DNA from: Deltaproteobacteria bacterium
GTDB taxonomy: Bacteria; Myxococcota; Myxococcia; Myxococcales; 40CM-4-68-19
Assembly (NCBI GenBank): GCA_018266095.1
Contig: JAFEBC010000434.1
Coordinates: 1 to 9,216, forward strand
Length of the DNA stretch: 9,216 nt
Direction: 5' to 3'
The notes beneath the pieces were generated by a model. That model searched no databases, was not told the DNA's origin, and saw only the letters and a list, made by a program, of their open reading frames with translations. Within the stretch, counting starts at the first letter, position 1, and each line of letters opens with the position of its first letter. The position numbers and the translations under genes are program-made. Below are positions 1-6,565 of the stretch, in pieces.

Positions 1-1094
1 CTGGCGTAGAAGGCGCCGATGAGCCGCGCGTCGTAGAGGGCCTCGAAGAGGGCGCTGCGCGTGCCCGCGATGCACTCGCGGCCGCCGGTCACGGTGTGCG
101 TGGTGCAATAGCTGCGGAAGAGGGCCTTCTCGTCGGTGCCGTAGAGGGCGACGTCGACGTCCTTGCCGCGCTGGTGCGAGGCGTGGCGCGGCGAGCCCAC
201 GTCGGTGCCGGGCGTCTGGCCGTCCCACTGCGAGAGGTCCTCGACGGCGAACGGCTGGCGGCCCTCGCTGACCATGCGGCGGCCGGCCTCGCGCAGGAAC
301 ATCAGCAGATCCCTGCGGCCGAACTGGTAGCGCATGATGGCGGCGCTGGTGTCGTAGCCGTCGGTGGCGGGCGCGATGGGGAGCGGGAGCTGCATGAGGC
401 GCGCGCAGTCGCTCGTGCACTTGGGCGCGTCGGCGAAGGGCGTGCGCGCGAGGTGCAGCGCGGCGCCGGTGATCGAATCCACGGTGGCGTCGACGCGCGC
501 CCAGAAGGTGCGCGGGCCGGATTCGTCGTGGACCGCGAGCACGCGCAGCCCGGCGCCGCCGTCGGTGTAGCCGATCTGGACCGCGGCCTCGCCGTCCCAG
601 CGCAGGACCGTGAGCTTCACGCCGCGCTCGCTCGAGGTGAAGTCGAGCCGCAGCGCCACGTGCTCGTCGGGCGCGGCCTCGAAGCGGAACGCCGTGCTCT
701 TGCCGCCCGAGACGGCGACGGCGTTGTCGGCGGCCGCGAGGACCTCGCCCGCGATCGCGCCCGCGGGGGCCGTGCCGGAGATCGTGCCCGCGTCCGTCGA
801 GCCCGCGTCCGTCGTCCCCGCGTCCGTCGAGCCCGCGTCGCTTGACCCAGCGTCGGCTGCCGAGCCTGCATCCGCGCCAGCGTCTGCGTCGCCTGCATCC
901 GCGGCAGTGCCCCCGTCCGCGTCCGCGCCAGCGTCAGCGTTGGACCCCGCGTCGACGTGTGCTCCCGCGTCGGCGCCCGCAGGTCCAGCGTCGTGACCAC
1001 CAGGAGCCTCAGGCGCGACGACCGGGCCACTGCAGGCCAGTGCGCAGAGAAGGGCGAGCAGGGCGGTCAGACGAAATGACCATCTGGTCAGCAT
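1..1094 (-). CDS. Predicted lipoprotein with DAG-repeat linker and M74 (MepA-like) murein endopeptidase domain, C-terminus cut by window edge
   Basis: Probably a cell-envelope peptidoglycan hydrolase cutting the D-Ala-meso-DAP cross-link, the reaction of MepA (peptidase M74). Translation from the ATG at 1094 gives a basic start, a hydrophobic core (residues 8-20) and Cys21; the lipobox (ALAC) is imperfect, so lipid anchoring is likely but not certain. Residues about 35-103 are a low-complexity Asp-Ala-Gly linker. Residues about 107-205 look like a small beta domain, possibly PPC-like. The catalytic region starts near 226 (CTSDC). The zinc-site signature SHQRGKDVDV is at 306-315, with His307 and Asp314 seven residues apart, the same spacing as zinc ligands His113 and Asp120 of E. 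coli MepA. The third ligand would lie beyond the window. No strong Shine-Dalgarno sequence is visible. It follows the cyclic-nucleotide-binding gene by 46 bp and may share its operon. The domain call is firm; substrate and location are inferred. Confidence 0.85.
   Translation of the reverse strand, partial: MLTRWSFRLTALLALLCALACSGPVVAPEAPGGHDAGPAGADAGAHVDAGSNADAGADADGGTAADAGDADAGADAGSAADAGSSDAGSTDAGTTDAGSTDAGTISGTAPAGAIAGEVLAAADNAVAVSGGKSTAFRFEAAPDEHVALRLDFTSSERGVKLTVLRWDGEAAVQIGYTDGGAGLRVLAVHDESGPRTFWARVDATVDSITGAALHLARTPFADAPKCTSDCARLMQLPLPIAPATDGYDTSAAIMRYQFGRRDLLMFLREAGRRMVSEGRQPFAVEDLSQWDGQTPGTDVGSPRHASHQRGKDVDVALYGTDEKALFRSYCTTHTVTGGRECIAGTRSALFEALYDARLIGAFYA
786..845. repeat. 15-bp in-frame tandem repeat encoding the (S/T)TDAG linker
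   Basis: Four consecutive 15-bp units (786-800, 801-815, 816-830, 831-845) differ at only a few bases, the last being the most diverged. Read on the minus strand they encode a pentapeptide of the form DAG(S/T)(S/T). A less regular GCG-GAC-GCG type DAG/DAD tract continues to about 1010. The unit is a multiple of three, so gain or loss of copies would change linker length without a frameshift. Confidence 0.85.
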
Positions 1095-1140
1095 ATGTGG
1101 ACGACCTACCGCAGGGCGCCGCGGTTGTCCATCCGCCTGC

Positions 1141-1644
1141 TCAGCGTGGCCGCGGCACCGGCGTCGTGATCTGCGTGACGTCCTCGTCGTCCGCGATGTC
1201 GGCGAGGCGATTGCTCGCGCCCCGCAGCCGCCGGCACAGCTCGCGGTTGATGTTCTGCAGCACCATCACGTACGCGTTCACGTCCTGCTTGTAGAGGTTG
1301 TAGAGGTCCATGTTCGTCAGCTCGTGCAGGCGCGCGTCGGTCTCGGCCAGCACGGTGAACGGGCGCGGCTGCATCTCGATGAGCGTGGTCTCCCCGAAGA
1401 AGTCGCCGGCGCGCATGCGCATGAGCTTCACGTCGCGGCCCTGGTGCCCGGCCTGGCGCGCGACCAGCTCGCCGGACTCGACGACGTACATCGAGCGGCC
1501 TTGCTCGCCCTCGGTGAAGATGACGGTGCCGCGGGCGACGTCCTTGGCCTTGAGCATGGAGGCCACGCGGTCGAGCTGGTGCGCGTCGAGGCCGCCGAAG
1601 AACGGCGTGCGCGAGAGGAACTCACGGAGCTGGGCGGAGGTCAT
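1141..1644 (-). CDS. Stand-alone cyclic-nucleotide-binding (CNB) domain protein, no output domain
   Basis: A 167-residue protein consisting of one Crp/PKA-type cyclic-nucleotide-binding domain, residues about 8-135. Visible hallmarks are the strand-turn motif GTVIFTEGEQG (39-49), the YVVESGEL strand (53-60) and the phosphate-binding cassette GDFFGETTLIEMQPRPFTV (80-98), with the conserved Gly84-Glu85 and Arg94. The helix around 113-150 is the hinge helix. No helix-turn-helix, kinase, cyclase or transporter domain follows; the last 15-20 residues are acidic then proline-rich. The positions usually Ala/Ser-Ala after the cassette Arg are Pro95-Phe96, so nucleotide binding is not assured. No signal peptide, so it is probably cytoplasmic. 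Its ATG overlaps the TGA of the upstream secreted gene (ATGA, 1641-1644), indicating translational coupling. It presumably acts through a partner protein not identified here. Confidence 0.88.
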   Translation of the reverse strand: MTSAQLREFLSRTPFFGGLDAHQLDRVASMLKAKDVARGTVIFTEGEQGRSMYVVESGELVARQAGHQGRDVKLMRMRAGDFFGETTLIEMQPRPFTVLAETDARLHELTNMDLYNLYKQDVNAYVMVLQNINRELCRRLRGASNRLADIADDEDVTQITTPVPRPR

Positions 1645-1967
1645 GGGTGGCTCTTGCTGGGCGGAGGCACGACGGTGACGCGGTAGAGCCCGTGCTGCGT
1701 GCCGCCTGGGCCGCGCAGTCCGCAGAGCGTGGTGCCGAGGCCGATGCCCTCGAGCGTGACTCCCTCGGCGTCGCTGAGGTCCGCCTTGACGATGGAGGGA
1801 TCGTCGCAGACGGCGCGGGTGCCGGGCTCGTTCATGTGGATCGAGCGGCGCTCGCCGAGGGACAGCTTGAGCTGCCTGGTGCCCTTGGGATCCTTGGGTT
1901 CGTCGTCGGCGCGCGCGGGTGAGGTGAGGAAGCCGAGCGCGAGCACGAGGGCTGCGAAGGTGCGCAT
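1641..1967 (-). CDS. Small secreted protein with a T2SS/T3SS pilus N-terminal type domain
   Basis: A 108-residue protein with a Sec signal peptide (residues 1-20, cleavage expected after ARA). The mature part is almost entirely one small beta domain. The order LKLSLGERRSI (33-43), an Arg followed by a DPSIVKADLSD segment (51-66), GVTLEGIGLGTTLCGLRGPGG (69-89) and YRVTVV (95-100) fits the pil_N domain seen at the N-terminus of CpaC/RcpA secretins (Pfam family T2SS-T3SS_pil_N). Here it stands alone with no secretin domain. Cys54 and Cys82 might form a disulfide after export. It is the first gene of a likely operon with the CNB protein, whose start overlaps its stop by 4 bp. No Shine-Dalgarno sequence precedes the ATG; a promoter sits so that the mRNA may begin at the start codon. 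The domain call is by eye; the function is unknown. Confidence 0.8.
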   Translation of the reverse strand: MRTFAALVLALGFLTSPARADDEPKDPKGTRQLKLSLGERRSIHMNEPGTRAVCDDPSIVKADLSDAEGVTLEGIGLGTTLCGLRGPGGTQHGLYRVTVVPPPSKSHP

Positions 1968-1973
1968 GCAGGG

Positions 1974-2002
1974 AGTGTAGTCCCGCCGCGCGCTCCTGTC
2001 AG
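1974..2002 (-). promoter_or_regulatory. Candidate sigma70-type promoter giving a leaderless mRNA for the gene starting at 1967
   Basis: On the minus strand, CTGACA (2002-1997, five of six matches to the -35 consensus) and TACACT (1979-1974, four of six to the -10) are separated by exactly 17 bp. The -10 is followed by six bases and then the ATG. Initiation seven bases past the -10 would put +1 on the A of the start codon at 1967. This agrees with the lack of any Shine-Dalgarno sequence there. Confidence 0.5.
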
Positions 2003-2034
2003 GTGTCGTGCAGCGACCGACGCGAGCGATCCGT

Positions 2035-2049
2035 CGAGCCGTTGGCTCG
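2035..2049 (-). terminator. Small perfect hairpin just past the permease gene
   Basis: A 6-bp GC-rich perfect inverted repeat (CGAGCC / GGCTCG) with a 3-base loop lies 5 bp beyond the TAG stop of the EamA-type gene and before the promoter of the next gene. There is no following T-run, so it is not a canonical intrinsic terminator. It could be a weak or factor-assisted transcript end, or chance in GC-rich DNA. Confidence 0.3.
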
Positions 2050-2054
2050 CAGCG

Positions 2055-2927
2055 CTAGCCGTCCTCGTCGGGCACGCTGCCCAGGTACGCGCCCCAGCCC
2101 ACGCCGACCACGGCGATGCCCGCGCCCACGAGGCTCTGCAGGGGGATGGTGTCGCCGAACGCCAGCGCGCCGCCCACGAAGGCCGCGACCGGCGTGAGCT
2201 GCATCAACACGCCCGAGCCCGCGGTGGTGGCGTAGCGCAGGGCCCACGTGAGCGCGAGCTGGGCCCCCACCGAGAGCAGGCCCACCAGCACGAGCAGCGA
2301 CCACTCGAACGGCGTGGGCGACACCCACTGGCCGAGGGCTTGCGGCGCGCAGACCACGAGGCCGCCGAGGTTGAACGCGGCGAAGATCTCCCACGAGCCG
2401 TCGGTGCGGCGCAGCTCGCGGATCACGGCGACGCTGGCGCCGGAGAGCACGCCCGAGAGCACGCCGACGAGCTGCCAGCGCAGGTCCATGCCCCTGAGCG
2501 CCTCGCGGCCGGTGAGCACCAGCACCACGCCCGCGAAGGCCACCGCCATGGCCACGAGCGTGAGGCGCTTGGGGTGCTCGCGCAGGAACACCGCGGCCCA
2601 GAGCGTGGCCCAGAGGGGCGCGGTGTAGTTGAGCAAGGTGGCGACGCCCACGTGCAGGTGCTCGACGGCGAGGAAGAACACCAGCACGGCCGAGCCGCCC
2701 ATGAGGCCGCGCAGGACGAGCAGGCGCTTGTTGGCGAACGCGAGCGGCCGGCGCAGCGTGGCGAGGCCGCAGGCGAGGGCGCCCACGAGGAAGCGCAGCC
2801 AGGCGACCTCCGGCCCGGGCAGGCGGAAGGAGACCCGCTTGGCGAACACGACCATGACGCCGAAGCCGAGCGCAGAGAGCGCGACGGCGAGGCTGGCGGT
2901 GCGCGGCTTGACGGTCACGCCTGGCAC
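2055..2927 (-). CDS. EamA/DMT-family permease
   Basis: A polytopic inner-membrane protein of the drug/metabolite transporter superfamily, about 290 residues, the usual length for a ten-helix, two-EamA-repeat member. The first repeat spans roughly 11-138 and contains the segment LLNYTAPLWATLWAAVFLRE (98-117). The second spans roughly 151-282, with the equivalent LMQLTPVAAFVGGALAFGD (241-259). The tail is short and acidic. Substrate cannot be read from the sequence; relatives export amino acids, metabolites or drugs. The frame stays open upstream into pyruvate kinase, but that part has no membrane character. The start is taken as the GTG at 2927, preceded by a GGGTGA-like Shine-Dalgarno sequence; the GTG at 2918 is the alternative. 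The start is 19 bp past the pyruvate kinase stop, so the two are probably co-transcribed. Confidence 0.9.
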   Translation of the reverse strand: MPGVTVKPRTASLAVALSALGFGVMVVFAKRVSFRLPGPEVAWLRFLVGALACGLATLRRPLAFANKRLLVLRGLMGGSAVLVFFLAVEHLHVGVATLLNYTAPLWATLWAAVFLREHPKRLTLVAMAVAFAGVVLVLTGREALRGMDLRWQLVGVLSGVLSGASVAVIRELRRTDGSWEIFAAFNLGGLVVCAPQALGQWVSPTPFEWSLLVLVGLLSVGAQLALTWALRYATTAGSGVLMQLTPVAAFVGGALAFGDTIPLQSLVGAGIAVVGVGWGAYLGSVPDEDG

Positions 2928-2946
2928 GGGTTCACCCGGGGCACGT

Positions 2947-4359
2947 TCACACCTGCGCCACCTGCAGCATCGACGCGCCCCAGCCCGAGCGGTCCGGCGG
3001 CGTCGGGCCCACGATGGCGATGGTCTCGCCCTTGTGCGCGACGCCGCGCGCGAGCAGGTCCTCGGTGATGTGCTTGACCATGAAGTCCGTGGTGCGGAAG
3101 TGCTCGGGCGAGAGCGACGAGCGCACGCCCCAGAGCGCCGCCAGCCGCTGGTGCACCTCGGGCCTGGGCGTGTAGGCGTAGACGTCCGAGGGCGGCCGGT
3201 GATCCGACACGAGCCGCGCGAGCTCACCGCTGCGCGTGTACACCGCGATGGTGCGCAGGTTGAGCTGCTTGGCCGCCGCCGCCGCCGCGCGCGCGACCGC
3301 GGTGGTCACCGTGCTGCCCTCCTGCGCCAGCTCCGGCAAGGGCAGGGCGCGGTACCGCGGCGAGGCCTCCATCTCCTCGATCACGTCGGCCATCGCGCGC
3401 ACCGCAAGGACCGGGTGCTTGCCGCTCGCCGTCTCCGCCGAGAGCATCACCGCGTCGGCGCCGTCGAGCACCGCGTTGGCCACGTCGCTCACCTCCGCGC
3501 GCGTGGGCGAGGCCGCCTCGATCATGGACTCCAGCATCTGCGTCGCCACGATCACGAGCTTCCCGCGCGCGTTCACCTTCTCGATGATGTCCTTCTGGAT
3601 CACCGGCACGCGCCGCAGCGGATATTCGACGCCCAGATCGCCGCGCGCCACCATGCAGCCGGCCGCGGTGTGGATGATGGCGTCGAGGTTGTGCACCGCC
3701 TGCGGCTTCTCGATCTTGGCGATCACCGGCACCGTGCCCGCGAGCGCCTTGGCCTCGTCCACGTCGCGCGCGCTCTGCACGAACGAGAGCGCGAGGTAGT
3801 CGACCATCAGCTCCTTCACCCCGAAGGCGAGGTCGAGCTTGTCCTTCTCGGTGGGCGCCGTGTCCGTCACGTGGCAGCTCGGCAGGTTGATGCCCTTGCG
3901 CTCCTTGAGCTCGCCGCCCTCGACGATGCGGCAGCGCACCTCCGTGCCCGTGATGTCCTCCACGGTCATGCGCAATTTGCCGTCGTCGAGCAGCACCGGA
4001 TCGCCCGGCTTCACGTCGTGCGCGAGGCCCGGGTGGTCACAGGGCACGACGCCCGCGCGCGCGTTGGCGCCCGGCGCGCAGTCGATGGTCAGCGTCTCCC
4101 CCGCCACGAGCTGCACCGAGCCGCTCGGCAGCTTGCCCACGCGGATCTTCGGCCCCTGCAGATCCAGCAGCACCGCGATCGGCCGCTTCAGCTTCTGGGC
4201 GATGGCGCGCACGTTCTCGCAGTTCTTCTTGTGCTGCTCGTACACGCCGTGGCTGAAGTTGAGCCGCGCCACGTCGACGCCGGCGGAGAGCAGCCGCTCC
4301 AGCATCACCGGCTCGGAGGAGGCGGGGCCCAGCGTGGCGACGATCTTGGTCTTGCGCAT
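2947..4359 (-). CDS. pyk: Pyruvate kinase
   Basis: Catalyses the last step of glycolysis, phosphoenolpyruvate plus ADP to pyruvate plus ATP, in the cytoplasm. At 470 residues it is full length. It opens with RKTKIVATLGPAS (2-14) and has ARLNFSHG (31-38) and LDLQGPKIRVG (65-75), followed by the B domain (about 71-165). IAKIEKP holds the catalytic Lys215 and metal ligand Glu217; VARGDLGVE holds the second acidic ligand Asp241. The signature ATQMLESMIEAASPTRAEVSDVANA lies at 272-296, here with Ala-Ala where many homologues have a short polar-Pro stretch. DAVMLSAETASGK is at 302-314. The C-terminal allosteric domain covers about 345-470; I could not assign its effector. The ATG at 4359 has a GGAG Shine-Dalgarno sequence (4369-4366) six bases upstream. 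The palindromic repeat lies 31 bp before the start. A permease gene follows closely. Confidence 0.97.
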   Translation of the reverse strand: MRKTKIVATLGPASSEPVMLERLLSAGVDVARLNFSHGVYEQHKKNCENVRAIAQKLKRPIAVLLDLQGPKIRVGKLPSGSVQLVAGETLTIDCAPGANARAGVVPCDHPGLAHDVKPGDPVLLDDGKLRMTVEDITGTEVRCRIVEGGELKERKGINLPSCHVTDTAPTEKDKLDLAFGVKELMVDYLALSFVQSARDVDEAKALAGTVPVIAKIEKPQAVHNLDAIIHTAAGCMVARGDLGVEYPLRRVPVIQKDIIEKVNARGKLVIVATQMLESMIEAASPTRAEVSDVANAVLDGADAVMLSAETASGKHPVLAVRAMADVIEEMEASPRYRALPLPELAQEGSTVTTAVARAAAAAAKQLNLRTIAVYTRSGELARLVSDHRPPSDVYAYTPRPEVHQRLAALWGVRSSLSPEHFRTTDFMVKHITEDLLARGVAHKGETIAIVGPTPPDRSGWGASMLQVAQV

Positions 4360-4390
4360 GGAAGTCTCCAGCGGTCCTTGTGCAGGGAGT

Positions 4391-4493
4391 TGCTCGCCCG
4401 ATCACTCACCGCAGAGACGCTGAAACGCAGAAGACAGGCGTGTTGTCGATCTTCCGCGCTTCTGCGTCTCTGCGGTGAATCTCCATTCGAGCA
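4391..4493. repeat. Palindromic intergenic element, copy 1 (103 bp)
   Basis: The ends are TGCTCG and CGAGCA. The two 42-bp arms (4391-4432 and 4452-4493) pair at 32 of 42 positions by hand count, around a 19-bp centre, so the transcript could form one long hairpin. The best conserved core is CACCGCAGAGACGC with its complement GCGTCTCTGCGGTG. The related copy is at 7727-7834: the left arms agree at 39 of 42 positions and the right arms at 36 of 42, while the centre has diverged. It lies 23 bp past the hydrolase gene stop and upstream of pyk. No target-site duplication and no coding capacity were seen. Such short paired-arm elements resemble REP/MITE-type non-autonomous repeats, and may act as terminators or mRNA-end stabilisers. 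Confidence 0.85.
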
Positions 4494-4516
4494 CGGCGCT
4501 TCGAAAGGCCGGCCCC

Positions 4517-6511
4517 TCATGGACAGGCCGGAATCGTCGCCGTTCCGCTGAACGCGCTCTGCACGAAGCCGTTCATGCGGCAGCGCGCCTGCGGGTTGTC
4601 GAAGATGGCGAAGTGGTCGTTGTTGGGGAACTGCAAGAGCGCGCCGGTGCGCGGCGTGGCGCCGAGCGCGATGTTGCCCGAGAGCGGCAGCGGCTTGTTG
4701 GCGAGGCCCAAGAGCGTGTACGCGGGCCCCGCGTGCGAGAGCGTGCCGCCGATGTCCACGCGCGCCGCGGCGCCGAAGGCCTCGCTCGTCTCCGCGGGCG
4801 TGAATTGGTCGAGCAGGCCCTCGAAGATGAGCAGATCGCGCGGGCCCGACGAGAGCGGCCTCTGCTGGAAGTGGCGCGCGTAGTTGAGCGGATCGGCGGG
4901 CTCGATGAACGTCTGCACCAGCGCCAGCACGGGGTGGAACGGCTCGAGCTCCTCCTTGCCGGTGATGTTGAGGAGCGACTCCGCGAGCGCCTTGAAGTCG
5001 ACGGGGTCCTTGCGCTGCAAGACCGTGATCGCCAGCACGCCGCCCGTGCCCGAGAAGACCGCGCCCGCGAGCTCCGTCTCGGCCGCGACATACGGCGCGC
5101 CCGTCAGGCCGCCCTGCGAGTGCCCCACGAACACGAAGTGGTCCGTCTCCAGCGAGGTCGCGATCGCCTGCGGGTGCATCGGCGCAGGCACGTTCAAGAC
5201 GTGCGCGAGGCGCGTGAGCATGAAGCCGTCCGCGCCGCCCTGGCGCGTGTTGTCGCGGCCCGCGTACGGGTTGAAGAAGTTGAAGTAGTCGAGGCCCACG
5301 CAGGTCTCGTAGCTGGGCGAGCTCTCATCGCAGGTCGGGTTGCGCGGACCGTGCATCACCTGGTCCATCGTCAGCGTGGCGAGCCCGAGCGCGGCGAACG
5401 AATCCGCGAGCCCCTCGTCGCTGCACGAGAGGTACGAGCCGCCGGTGCCGTGCGCATAGAGCACGAGCGGAAAGCCGCCCGTGGGCGACGGCCCCTTGGG
5501 GATGGTGAGCGCGAAGCGGACCTGCTCGGTGCGCTGCACGATCGCCTTGCCGCTCGCGTCGAACTGGAACGCGCCGCCGCTGTGCAGATACGGCACGGTG
5601 CCCTGCTGGAAGTTCGCCACCGGGAACGTGCCGGTGAACACGAACGTCTTCGAGGTGGTCCGGTAGTACGCGAAGTCGCTGTTGGGCGTCGGCTGTGGCT
5701 GCGCGTGGACGGCGTCGCGCACGGCGATCATCGGGCCCGTCGAGTCCTGCACCGTGAACACGCTCGCGAGCACCACGTGCGACAGCGGATAGCCGCTCGC
5801 CTTGGCCCACGACACGAACGGCATGGTGACGTCCTCGGCCTTCTTGGTCGCGGCAGACGAGGTCCACACGCCCAGCGCGCGGCGCGTCGCCTCATCGGCC
5901 ACCACGCTCGCGTGCGCGGAGTCCTTGAGGTCATCCGTGAGCACCAGCGCGTACGTGTGCCGCGGCAAGAGCGGCATCCCCGGCACGGGCAGGAGCGCGA
6001 GCGTGTTCGCGTGCACGAAGAGCGTGGCCGGGCCGAACCACTTGGTCTTGAGCGGCAGCCGCGCGCCGATGGTGGAGTCGTCGTCGCGCTTCTGGCCCGC
6101 GAGCTTGCCCAAGTCGCCGAGATCGATGAGCTGGATCGGGCTGTCCGTGGCGAGCGTCGCCGCGGGATCCGTGGGGATGGTCGAGGGGTCGAGCGCGCCC
6201 GAGAACTGCACGTACATGGCCGCGCTGCTGCCGAAGCCAGGCACGGAGTCGTAGAGCGCGTTCACGTAGTCGTCGAGGAGCCCGCTCGCCTCCGGGTTGG
6301 GGAACGCCGCGAGGTTCAGCCCGATGCCGTCGCTGCGCAGATCCGACGGGAAGGGCAGGCCGTAGAAGTCGTCGTTCGCGGCCGTGAGCGCGCGCAGGTC
6401 GAAGCGGGCGCGCGTGCCGGTGATGGGGCCCTCGTCGCTGGAGCCGCCGCAGGCGAGGGGCGCGAGGAGGAGGGGCGCGACGAGGAGCGCGAAGGCTTTA
6501 CGCAGCGTCAT
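4517..6511 (-). CDS. Predicted secreted alpha/beta hydrolase (lipase/esterase-like), likely lipoprotein
   Basis: About 664 residues from the ATG at 6511. A hydrophobic signal segment ends in APLACGGSSDEG, so Cys21 (numbering from this ATG) is a lipidation candidate, although Pro at -3 is unusual. An N-terminal region of about 330 residues without recognised motifs resembles the non-catalytic front half of large bacterial outer-surface lipases. The hydrolase part begins near PLVLYAHGTGGS (348-359), where the HG motif is the oxyanion loop. The nucleophile elbow is GHSQGG with Ser465. Candidate acid and base are Asp568 (LLDQFTP) and His633 (PNNDHFAIF), in the right order and spacing. Paired cysteines near the C-terminus (644, 662) suggest disulfides. 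Probably an extracytoplasmic ester or lipid hydrolase; substrate unknown. A GTG at 6529 would add six residues, but the ATG gives a more normal signal peptide. No Shine-Dalgarno sequence is visible. Confidence 0.85.
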   Translation of the reverse strand: MTLRKAFALLVAPLLLAPLACGGSSDEGPITGTRARFDLRALTAANDDFYGLPFPSDLRSDGIGLNLAAFPNPEASGLLDDYVNALYDSVPGFGSSAAMYVQFSGALDPSTIPTDPAATLATDSPIQLIDLGDLGKLAGQKRDDDSTIGARLPLKTKWFGPATLFVHANTLALLPVPGMPLLPRHTYALVLTDDLKDSAHASVVADEATRRALGVWTSSAATKKAEDVTMPFVSWAKASGYPLSHVVLASVFTVQDSTGPMIAVRDAVHAQPQPTPNSDFAYYRTTSKTFVFTGTFPVANFQQGTVPYLHSGGAFQFDASGKAIVQRTEQVRFALTIPKGPSPTGGFPLVLYAHGTGGSYLSCSDEGLADSFAALGLATLTMDQVMHGPRNPTCDESSPSYETCVGLDYFNFFNPYAGRDNTRQGGADGFMLTRLAHVLNVPAPMHPQAIATSLETDHFVFVGHSQGGLTGAPYVAAETELAGAVFSGTGGVLAITVLQRKDPVDFKALAESLLNITGKEELEPFHPVLALVQTFIEPADPLNYARHFQQRPLSSGPRDLLIFEGLLDQFTPAETSEAFGAAARVDIGGTLSHAGPAYTLLGLANKPLPLSGNIALGATPRTGALLQFPNNDHFAIFDNPQARCRMNGFVQSAFSGTATIPACP

Positions 6512-6517
6512 GTCACG

Positions 6518-6523
6518 AGTATC
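6518..6523 (-). promoter_or_regulatory. Possible -10 element placed for a leaderless hydrolase mRNA
   Basis: GATACT (6523-6518, four of six matches to the -10 consensus) is followed by six bases and then the ATG at 6511, the same geometry as the promoter upstream of 1967. The start codon lacks a Shine-Dalgarno sequence. No convincing -35 lies 16-18 bp upstream, so this is weak and could be chance. Confidence 0.25.
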
Positions 6524-6565
6524 GCGCACACGGCCGATTCGTGCGCGCGATGGCCCGGCGAGGCC

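Noticed and set aside
617..1030. Minus-strand open frame rich in Arg and Thr within the lipoprotein gene
   Set aside because: Out of frame with the M74 lipoprotein reading, which has a signal peptide, linker and zinc motif. The open frame is a by-product of the repetitive DAG-coding tract.
1967..1976. The same 10-mer (TGCAGGGAGT) upstream of two genes, at 1967-1976 and 4381-4390
   Set aside because: Dozens of shared 10-mers are expected by chance in 9 kb. One copy overlaps the start codon and -10 region and the other borders the repeat, with no shared spacing to a gene.
2928..3227. N-terminal extension of the permease frame into pyruvate kinase
   Set aside because: The extension overlaps pyruvate kinase in another frame, is Arg/Ser/Thr-rich and has no membrane character; GTG starts at 2927 or 2918 fit better.
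2629..4551. Long plus-strand open frame opposite pyruvate kinase and the permease
   Set aside because: Antisense shadow: pyruvate kinase on the other strand is unmistakable, and the plus-strand translation is Arg/His/Leu-rich with no family motif.
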